Under the pieces are notes generated by a model. It was given only the letters and a program-made list of their open reading frames with translations. It did no database searches and was not told the origin of the DNA. A program made the position numbers and the translations under genes. A stretch of 64,000 bases of DNA, from NCBI GenBank assembly GCA_028015205.1, contig CM051521.1, forward strand, positions 99,610,513-99,674,512. The letters are read 5' to 3'. The stretch is from Mytilisepta virgata. Its lineage: Eukaryota; Mollusca; Bivalvia; Mytilida; Mytilidae. Below, in pieces: positions 62,001 to 64,000 of the stretch (positions are counted from its first letter, which is position 1; each line of letters begins with the position of its first letter).

Positions 62001-63218
62001 TCAAAACTTCCATCAGATCAAGTAACAGCCACTACAGGTATTGATACTAAGTTATTGTAACTTATACTATTGAAACTAAATTTTCTTATATCTATATACT
62101 GTAAATTCAGAAAATTTAGTGTTCATTTATTAATACAAAGCTTTATTGAGTATTGCAAGAATGCAGTTGAAATATTTTCAATTACCCAATATTAATATGT
62201 AATTCACATATTATTTTCTTTTGTATCTTCTTCATTGCCATAAGTTTTATTGGAAAATGTTAAGTGTATTGTCTAGTCTCTGTTGCCATGAATTAATTCT
62301 GCAAATTGAAGTTCTGTGCTACTTACTTGAATATTTAAATATTAAAAAATATATAATTGTAAAAATAATTCCTATAACAGTTGGAGAATGTGAAACATCA
62401 TGGGATTTCTTTAGAGGACGTTGTCTTCAAGCATTGCCTTCTGCTGACAGTTATGCAGGAGCCACATCAACATGTAATGGTGGAAATCTTCTTTCTGTCC
62501 ACTATCCAGAGGAAATAACAGACTTACTCAGCAAATATACTTGTAATCATCTTACTAGATTCTTAGATCATATAACCTATCATTTAATTAATGAACATTT
62601 ACAAAAAGAGAAATTTATTACTACTTTAAATCGTATTTTGCACATAATGCAGTAACACAGAATTTAGGTAATTGTATAATTCCATTCGTTAGTTTTGGGC
62701 TTACGTGGTCAAAGATCAAAGTCTGATTTCTTCAGCAGATAAGCCACTCTTCAAGACATTTTTTTTGCCGGAGCCTGAAAATAACTATTTATGCTGCCTG
62801 TAAAATCTATATGTGTCCCTGGGATGAAAGAGTTTGAAAACTGACAGGTCCTGTTATATGGGAATTCTGCAGGTTGCTAGATTAGAAAACCATTTCTTTC
62901 CTAAAACTTTATAGGCCAAAAATTCTCTAAAAGTTGTTCATCAGAAAAATGTTTGGCTTTCATATAAGGATGCTATAATGGGTTCTGAAATAGCTTCAAA
63001 ATTTGCTTTGCCAATTTCATTTACAGCATTGTCAAAAATATACTTGGGTGCAAAGAAAGATGGAAATGGGTACAAATGGACCAATGGAAATCAAGCTTAC
63101 TTCATGGTAAATGACATAACAGATTCTTCAGTTGGAGATTGTGTTGTGATTGACAAGACTAGTGGAGCTTTGGAGGGTGTGGCATGTACAGATTTGAATA
63201 GCATAATTTGTCAGCAAG
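18007..63218 (+). CDS. PKD1-like: Polycystin-1-like gene, N-terminal part (14 exons, 3' end outside window)
   Basis: Join of 18007-18272, 37314-37385, 38234-38302, 42922-42993, 43880-43951, 45205-45276, 46793-46870, 48252-48323, 48933-49102, 57355-57432, 58043-58126, 61330-62037, 62381-62542 and 63027-63218. This gives 2167 nt, or 722 codons plus one base. Every intron is GT-AG, and phases run without conflict: phase 2 for introns 1-8, phase 1 for introns 9-14. The predicted protein has a signal peptide, LRRNT, seven LRRs, LRRCT, a Cys-containing linker, a WSC domain, a PKD domain with a WSFGD motif and a C-type lectin domain. In polycystin-1 family proteins these domains form the extracellular N-terminus of a large receptor/channel-like membrane protein, thought to bind matrix, carbohydrate or partner cells. 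That role is inferred from the family. REJ, GPS, PLAT and membrane segments are not in view, so a different LRR-WSC-PKD-lectin protein is possible. Vertebrate polycystin-1 has only about two LRRs; here there are seven. Confidence 0.75.
18273..19460. other. Intron 1, first part
   Basis: A/T-rich intron. It holds a tetranucleotide tract of AGTA/AATA units at about 18655-18692 and nothing else I can name. Confidence 0.5.
19461..19615 (-). repeat. Interspersed repeat copy (pairs with 5473-5640)
   Basis: The reverse complement has GTGTCAGGATAGATAAGGGG, CATACAACCGGTTTAACCCC and GTTTGTGTTTTGTGCT, in the same order as the copy at 5473-5640. Confidence 0.65.
19616..20879. other. Intron 1, unassigned part
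   Basis: No gene recognised. The stretch 20390-20620 is less A/T-monotonous and could be an old element, but no motif is clear. Confidence 0.35.
20880..21260 (+). repeat. GATGCGCAA-family repeat, second cluster
   Basis: Shares CCGTCCGTCACAC, CCCCTTCACTTTTG and GATGCGCAAGAAGGTTTTAG with 7800-8720, in the same orientation and order. A second GATGCGCAACAAGGTTTTAG unit lies at about 21207. Confidence 0.65.
21261..22956. other. Intron 1, with a small AGCTCACC-family remnant
   Basis: 21480-21560 carries ATATGGCCGTCATTGACAAT next to a CTAGTTCCTGATTG phrase, a remnant of the AGCTCACC family body. The rest is unassigned. Confidence 0.4.
22957..22999. repeat. (ATA)n trinucleotide microsatellite
   Basis: About 14 uninterrupted AAT/ATA repeats. 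Confidence 0.95.
23000..23999. other. Intron 1, unassigned part
   Basis: No gene recognised. A 60-codon frame at 23509-23691 has no recognisable similarity. Confidence 0.35.
24000..25075 (+). mobile_element. Degenerate LINE, 3' part of the reverse-transcriptase ORF
   Basis: Several protein blocks typical of the region after the reverse-transcriptase core of animal LINEs appear in order, in different frames. They are [14 protein letters not shown] (about 24079-24120), [17 protein letters not shown] (from 24308), [18 protein letters not shown] (about 24700-24753) and NFTNKLLF ... [11 protein letters not shown] (about 24876-24990). A zinc-knuckle-like Cys and His pattern would lie between the third and fourth blocks. 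Frameshifts and stops separate the blocks, so this is a dead 5'-truncated copy. It sits in intron 1 in the sense direction of the host gene. Confidence 0.75.
25076..25179. other. Short spacer after the LINE
   Basis: Nothing recognised. Confidence 0.3.
25180..25335. repeat. Short inverted repeat
   Basis: TAGCCCAGATAATCATGACG (about 25197-25216) pairs with CGTCATAATTATTTGGACTA (about 25295-25314). The loop is about 80 bp. It is possibly a small MITE. Confidence 0.5.
25336..26570. other. Intron 1, unassigned part
   Basis: No gene recognised. 25740-26030 is less A/T-rich than its surroundings and may be an old element, but I recognise no motif. Confidence 0.35.
26575..29475 (-). mobile_element. 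Degenerate Ty3-like LTR retrotransposon pol, antisense in intron 1
   Basis: Reading right to left, 29471-28791 holds a zinc knuckle (C41, C44, H53, C58 of that frame) and a retropepsin-like region with [14 protein letters not shown]. The expected D-S-G-A active site reads E-S-D-A, so the protease looks inactive. 28505-28233 and 28312-27749 hold the linker and reverse transcriptase: [27 protein letters not shown] with Asp104, and [10 protein letters not shown] with Asp170 and Asp171, so all three catalytic carboxylates remain. 27523-26890 holds RNase H in two frames (VTDGA, then [12 protein letters not shown]) and a Cys-rich linker [15 protein letters not shown]. Integrase N-terminal remnants such as [17 protein letters not shown] continue to about 26600 with stops. 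A 20-bp tandem duplication lies at about 27009-27048. No LTRs or gag N-terminus were identified. The copy is broken by several frameshifts. Confidence 0.85.
29476..32806. other. Intron 1, gene-free stretch
   Basis: Very A/T-rich with poly-A/T runs (for example near 31360). No repeat family, gene or RNA gene recognised. Confidence 0.45.
32807..34735 (+). mobile_element. AGCTCACC-family element with about six tandem units
   Basis: The 5' motif AGCTCACCTGACCC is at 32807-32820. From about 33600 to 34735, units of roughly 160-180 bp repeat CTTGTCTGAAACCACTGAGC, CTTGGCAGCAATGGTCCTTA, CTCTTTCAGAATTGTGTCCG, GACTGTCAACCAAGATGG and TTAACATAGGACCCTATGGG. No 3' hairpin was found, so the 3' end may be lost. 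Open frames inside follow the unit and are not genes. Confidence 0.7.
34736..37313. other. Intron 1, last part
   Basis: A/T-rich intron up to the acceptor at 37313. Only a short duplication of GAGTCCACAGTATT near 35190 and 35214 was noticed. Confidence 0.45.
37314..37385 (+). CDS. PKD1-like: Exon 2: leucine-rich repeat 1
   Basis: A 72-nt exon between TTGTAG and GTAAGT. It encodes one LRR starting [15 protein letters not shown], with the xLxxNxIxxI pattern. It starts with one base that completes a codon from exon 1 and ends with two bases, so it is a symmetric phase 2-2 module of exactly 24 codons. It lies 19 kb downstream of exon 1, but the frame and the repeat match leave little doubt that it belongs to the same gene. 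Confidence 0.85.
37386..38233. other. Intron 2
   Basis: 848-bp GT-AG, phase 2 intron with no recognisable feature. Confidence 0.7.
38234..38302 (+). CDS. PKD1-like: Exon 3: leucine-rich repeat 2
   Basis: A 69-nt exon between TTTTCCAG and GTAAGT. It encodes [20 protein letters not shown] and then two further hydrophobic residues. It is phase 2-2. It is one codon shorter than the standard 24-codon module, with the missing residue near the end of the repeat. Confidence 0.85.
38303..40250. other. Intron 3, first part
   Basis: Contains an AGCTCACC-family remnant at about 39005-39125 (CCTCCAACAAATATGGCCAC, ATCTTCTCCTTTGAAACTAC). The rest is unassigned. Confidence 0.45.
40553..40710 (+). repeat. 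158-bp direct repeat, left copy
   Basis: GTTCTTCTTCCTCTTCTAAT ... CCACCCCCTAGCCT. It is repeated almost identically at 41840-41997 and brackets the 135-bp array. Confidence 0.85.
40711..41839. repeat. 135-bp tandem array, eight to nine copies
   Basis: The phrase CCTATAACCATATATATTAT recurs at 40771, 40906, 41041, 41176, 41299, 41434, 41572 and 41697. Spacing is 135 bp, with indels in three units (123, 138 and 125 bp). Copies are nearly identical, which points to recent homogenisation. As 135 is divisible by three, the minus strand stays open through several units and gives a false 45-residue repeat protein. Confidence 0.93.
41840..41997 (+). repeat. 158-bp direct repeat, right copy
   Basis: Near-identical to 40553-40710; it starts immediately after the partial last unit of the 135-bp array. 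Confidence 0.85.
41998..42560. repeat. 134-bp tandem array, four to five copies
   Basis: GGTTG(A/G)AATCCCCACCC recurs at about 42014, 42149, 42283 and 42417, with a diverged copy at 42551, at 134-bp spacing. The unit is clearly related to the 135-bp unit (ATCCCCACCC, AACCATATAT, TTACTC, GATAAGACAA) but forms a separate subfamily. Confidence 0.88.
42922..42993 (+). CDS. PKD1-like: Exon 4: leucine-rich repeat 3
   Basis: A 72-nt, phase 2-2 exon between TTTTTCACAG and GTGAGT. It encodes [20 protein letters not shown] followed by VVTL, a clear LRR. The intron before it carries the large satellite-bearing element at 40251-42776, which ends about 150 bp upstream of this acceptor. Confidence 0.85.
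42994..43879. other. Intron 4
   Basis: 886-bp GT-AG intron containing the palindromic element at 43503-43660. Confidence 0.7.
43503..43660. mobile_element. 158-bp near-perfect palindrome (MITE or fold-back)
   Basis: The left arm TGAGGAATCAGAGTGAGTTA (43503 on) is the inverse of TAACTCACTCTGGTTCCTCA ending at 43660. Pairing continues inward through TCTTTTCCTAA, GTAGGTAAGGGAGATAAT and AAATTATCTCCCTTTTA, with a central loop near CCTGAGG. There is no coding capacity. The transcript of this intron could form a long hairpin. Confidence 0.85.
43880..43951 (+). CDS. PKD1-like: Exon 5: leucine-rich repeat 4
   Basis: A 72-nt, phase 2-2 exon between ATATTTCAG and GTAAGT. It encodes [20 protein letters not shown] followed by LEDL. 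The usual asparagine of the LxxN position is replaced by Q-L spacing (SQTQL), a tolerated variation. The palindromic element at 43503-43660 lies 220 bp upstream. Confidence 0.85.
43952..44505. other. Intron 5, first part
   Basis: An old AGCTCACC-family remnant at about 43988-44150; otherwise unassigned. Confidence 0.4.
44506..45064. repeat. 46-bp minisatellite, 12 copies
   Basis: TCTGTCC (or a one-base variant) recurs at 44511, 44557, 44603, 44649, 44695, 44742, 44788, 44834, 44880, 44926, 44973 and 45019. Each unit continues ATCAGTCTACCACTAGACCA and then TGTAGACCCAGTT. Identity between units is high apart from scattered single-base changes. Confidence 0.96.
45205..45276 (+). CDS. PKD1-like: Exon 6: leucine-rich repeat 5
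   Basis: A 72-nt, phase 2-2 exon. The acceptor is a T-rich tract ending in ATAG, and the donor is GTGAGT. It encodes [20 protein letters not shown] followed by IKTM, a canonical LRR. The 46-bp minisatellite of intron 5 ends about 140 bp before the acceptor. Confidence 0.87.
45277..46792. other. Intron 6
   Basis: 1516-bp intron. Inverted phrases TAGTTATGGCCACACTAAAT (about 46281) and AATTTGGTGTGGCC (about 46616) flank A/T-rich DNA that also carries TTAGTTCTTTGGATTTT and its inverse, so 46280-46630 may be a fold-back element. Confidence 0.55.
46793..46870 (+). CDS. PKD1-like: Exon 7: leucine-rich repeat 6 (two codons longer)
   Basis: A 78-nt, phase 2-2 exon between TTCCTGACAG and GTAAGT. It encodes [20 protein letters not shown] and then KNLVEL, a 26-residue LRR instead of 24. 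The extra residues are in the variable second half. Confidence 0.83.
46871..48251. other. Intron 7
   Basis: 1381-bp intron; no repeat or gene recognised. Confidence 0.6.
48252..48323 (+). CDS. PKD1-like: Exon 8: leucine-rich repeat 7
   Basis: A 72-nt, phase 2-2 exon between TGTTTCCAG and GTAAGT. It encodes [20 protein letters not shown] followed by LQKL. It is the last full LRR before the C-terminal cap. Confidence 0.86.
48324..48932. other. Intron 8
   Basis: 609-bp intron; no repeat or gene recognised. Confidence 0.6.
48933..49102 (+). CDS. PKD1-like: Exon 9: LRR C-terminal cap (LRRCT)
   Basis: A 170-nt exon between TTATTGTAG and GTAAGC. It starts [27 protein letters not shown] is the standard start of an LRRCT cap, and further cysteines follow at VNCSN and at the codon split over the next junction (FW-C). 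It enters in phase 2 and leaves in phase 1. This phase change marks the end of the LRR block, after which all introns are phase 1. Confidence 0.87.
49103..53536. other. Intron 9, first part
   Basis: A/T-rich. A less A/T-rich patch at 51280-51370 (CATCCAGCGCCGAGCTCTTG) may be a fragment of an inserted sequence, but no product is recognised. Confidence 0.4.
53537..53973. repeat. 146-bp tandem repeat, three copies
   Basis: TCATATTACTTGGTGTGAGG recurs at 53537 (first copy TCATATTACTTGG), 53683 and 53829. Later shared phrases are AAATTAGGTCACTCTGACCC and ATACCAAGGGACCTAC. Spacing is exactly 146 bp. Confidence 0.92.
54307..56912 (+). mobile_element. AGCTCACC-family element (outer), interrupted by a nested copy
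   Basis: The 5' motif AGCTCACCTG is at 54307-54316. The body is tandem units of about 180 bp with CTCCTCTGAAACC, AAAGCCAAATGAACTGATTT, GGTATGGAGC and ATGGCCGCCATGAGCATTTA. The 3' end has GGCCAGGTGAGC (56871-56882), a perfect 8-bp-stem hairpin AGGCTCAG-CTGA-CTGAGCCT (56887-56906) and CTTG. The body breaks at 54740 after GAACTGATTTTT and resumes at about 56345 with TAATGGAGCATCTATGGAAG. Confidence 0.75.
54741..56344 (+). mobile_element. AGCTCACC-family element (nested inner copy)
   Basis: Begins AGCTCACCTGGCC (54741-54753), which pairs at once with GGCCAGGTGAGCT (54766-54778). Internal repeats include AAAAACCGTTACAGATAT at about 54841, 55173 and 55657, and CCATTTAGGAGTTATTGCCC several times. 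The 3' end has CCAGGTGAGCGATACAGG, hairpin AGGCTC-TGGT-GAGCCT (56323-56338) and CTTGTT. It sits inside a unit of the outer element, so it inserted later. Confidence 0.75.
56913..57354. other. Intron 9, last part
   Basis: Unassigned, with an A-run near 57170-57184. Confidence 0.45.
57355..57432 (+). CDS. PKD1-like: Exon 10: linker, first part
   Basis: A 78-nt, phase 1-1 exon between CTTTTTCACAG and GTGAGT. It encodes [15 protein letters not shown] and then an acidic, serine-rich stretch ending GDYS. No known domain is recognised; two cysteines may pair with the LRRCT cap or with exon 11. Support comes from clean splice sites and matching phase. No homology was recognised, so it is less certain than its neighbours. 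Confidence 0.65.
57433..58042. other. Intron 10
   Basis: 610-bp phase 1 intron. An internal inverted pair (GATAAAATTTGTCAATAAAT / ATTTAATATATTGACAAAAG region, about 57700-57780) may be a small fold-back. Otherwise unassigned. Confidence 0.5.
58043..58126 (+). CDS. PKD1-like: Exon 11: linker, second part, with a basic KTKRS site
   Basis: An 84-nt, phase 1-1 exon between ACATATACAG and GTGAGT. It encodes a C-containing stretch with [15 protein letters not shown] and then FNHRFCEG at the next junction. KTKR followed by S resembles a basic proprotein-convertase site, but that reading is only an inference. The exon joins in frame to the WSC exon. No domain is recognised. Confidence 0.65.
58127..61329. 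other. Intron 11
   Basis: 3.2-kb phase 1 intron, very A/T-rich. A 102-codon frame at 58143-58451 starts 17 bp after the donor; it has no recognisable family and an alternative frame on the other strand, so I treat it as chance. Confidence 0.5.
61330..62037 (+). CDS. PKD1-like: Exon 12: WSC domain and PKD domain
   Basis: A 708-nt, phase 1-1 exon between CCTTTATTAG and GTATTG. Residue numbers count from ATG 18007. The WSC domain spans about 373-462 and has eight cysteines in the family pattern (SCYND, TCIETC, LCMC, PCWC, ACTT). WSC domains are putative carbohydrate-binding modules. A PKD domain follows at about 463-555, with the signature YIWSFGDSS near 497-505 and [13 protein letters not shown] at 522-534, the conserved strands of this Ig-like fold. 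The last part, about 556-604 ([21 protein letters not shown]), looks like another beta-rich segment without the WDFGD motif. Putting WSC and PKD in one exon contrasts with the one-repeat-per-exon LRR region. Confidence 0.88.
62038..62380. other. Intron 12
   Basis: 343-bp phase 1 intron between the PKD and lectin exons; nothing else in it. Confidence 0.7.
62381..62542 (+). CDS. PKD1-like: Exon 13: C-type lectin domain, first half
   Basis: A 162-nt, phase 1-1 exon between CCTATAACAG and GTAATC. It encodes [15 protein letters not shown], then [19 protein letters not shown]. This is the standard start of a C-type lectin-like domain (C, W-x-F-x-G-x-C, then an alpha helix with C and the NLLSVHxxEE motif). 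The frame stays open into the intron until a stop near 62655, but the domain continues only when this intron is removed. Confidence 0.85.
62543..63026. other. Intron 13
   Basis: 484-bp phase 1 intron splitting the lectin domain. Its first 113 nt stay open in the exon 13 frame, so a retained intron would truncate the protein soon after the first half of the lectin domain. Confidence 0.7.
63027..63218 (+). CDS. PKD1-like: Exon 14: C-type lectin domain, second half
   Basis: A 192-nt, phase 1-1 exon between ATTTACAG and GTAACA. It encodes [20 protein letters not shown], then [20 protein letters not shown] and ending IICQQ. These are the WIGL-like, W-TNG, C-VVI, C and IC(E/Q) landmarks of the fold. 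The residues before the penultimate cysteine read LEGVAC, not the WND of calcium-dependent sugar binders, and no EPN/QPD triplet is visible. Classic calcium-dependent sugar binding is therefore unlikely. The gene continues beyond the window. Confidence 0.86.
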
Positions 63219-63373
63219 GTAACATATTACTTTTATTAGAATGAATTAAAAAGCTTGCTTCAAGTTTGTGGTATTTTGTTAAAAAGTTCCAAACAATGAT
63301 ATACCATTGTCCATTGAGCAAAATCAATACTTCATGTATATCAGGTACTACACTAATTTTAATACATTTTGAT

Positions 63374-64000
63374 TTAAGGTGACAGGTACGTAAATGGATA
63401 ATCTCACGGAATTTTATGAAATTTGGCATACAACTAGAGCACGAGGAACTGCACCAGAACATCGAAAAAATGATATATACAACTTTTACACTTTCTGAGA
63501 TATAGCAAATTAAATATCCGGAAAATAGTAGTACAAATGTATATAATACACGTAAATATCGTAAAAAAGTTCAGCAATTTTGACTACAAATTAACATTTC
63601 TCGAAATCCTGTTCTACGAATTTTCTTTAAAAATGATATGTTTTTGCTACTGGAATTTCCGTTTTATTGATATAAAAATTATAGGGGGTCACCGAATTCG
63701 TTTTTTGAGTATGGATAGTTGAATCTGCTGTACAGCGTGGAAAAAGCGCCGAAAAGGCAAAAATAATCGTGACGTCGTGGCTCTAACTCTTATTTTTCGA
63801 CGTTTTTAGGTATTGCAGAGATACTTGGATGATTTATACTGCAAAAATGAATTCGGTGAACCCCTATAGCTTTCATATCAATAAAATGCAAATTTTAGTG
63901 GCAATAACATATCAATTTTAAAGAAAATTCATAGGACACGTTTTTGAGAAAAGGCAATTTAAAGTAAAATTTTTCAATATTTTTTGCAATATTTATGTGC
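63374..64000. mobile_element. TTAA-flanked fold-back element, copy 2 (cut by window end)
   Basis: Starts TTAAGGTGACAGGTACG (63374 on), similar to the 5' end of the element at 8962. 63599-63700 (GAATTTTCTTTAAAAATGAT, ATTATAGGGGGTCACCGAAT) pairs with 63852-63955 (TGAATTCGGTGAACCCCTAT, ATCAATTTTAAAGAAAATTC). The loop is about 150 bp and contains AATCGTGACGTCGTGG, related to the loop of copy 1. Symmetry suggests a total length near 800 bp, with the right end just outside the window. It lies in intron 14. Confidence 0.7.

Noticed and set aside
62221..62655. 144-codon frame spanning exon 13
   Set aside because: Only 62381-62542 matches a lectin domain; both flanks are intron with good splice signals, and the domain continues at 63027.
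1..64000. CRISPR arrays, operons, tRNA or rRNA genes
   Set aside because: Tandem repeats here lack unique spacers between short identical repeats, the gene is intron-split and eukaryotic, and no cloverleaf or rRNA core was recognised by eye.

Overview
The window is animal nuclear DNA: strongly A/T-rich, with no dense or operon-like coding, large GT-AG introns and abundant interspersed repeats. The repeat families match those I associate with bivalve molluscs (a family starting AGCTCACCTGGCC, elements with central satellite arrays, and a Ty3-like retrotransposon with an IADD reverse-transcriptase box). A mytilid-like bivalve is my best guess, but that is an inference.

There is one convincing host gene. 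It is on the + strand and runs from about 18.0 kb to past the right edge. I assembled 14 coding exons (18007-63218) that join without a frame conflict. The order is signal peptide, LRR N-terminal cap, seven leucine-rich repeats with one exon each, LRR C-terminal cap, a short Cys-containing linker, WSC domain, PKD domain and C-type lectin domain. This is the order found at the N-terminus of polycystin-1. The REJ, GPS/GAIN, PLAT and transmembrane parts would lie beyond the window.

Layout. 1-17.9 kb: gene-poor upstream DNA made of interspersed repeats, a (TA)n tract, a TTAA-flanked fold-back element, short tandem arrays and a palindromic element. 18.0-18.3 kb: exon 1. 18.3-37.3 kb: the 19-kb intron 1, holding a degenerate LINE (sense), a degenerate Ty3-like pol (antisense) and repeat clusters. 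37.3-49.1 kb: the LRR exons and the C-cap exon. Intron 3 holds a 2.5-kb element with 135/134-bp satellite arrays, and intron 5 holds a 12-copy 46-bp minisatellite. 49.1-57.4 kb: intron 9, with a 146-bp triplication and a nested pair of AGCTCACC elements. 57.4-63.2 kb: linker, WSC/PKD and lectin exons. 63.4-64.0 kb: part of a second copy of the TTAA fold-back family.

I see no operon, CRISPR array, tRNA or rRNA. The most interesting items are the modular LRR exons of the polycystin-like gene, and two repeat families built like Helentron-type rolling-circle elements (5' terminal motif, its inverted copy near the 3' end, then a hairpin and a CTAG/CTTG end).
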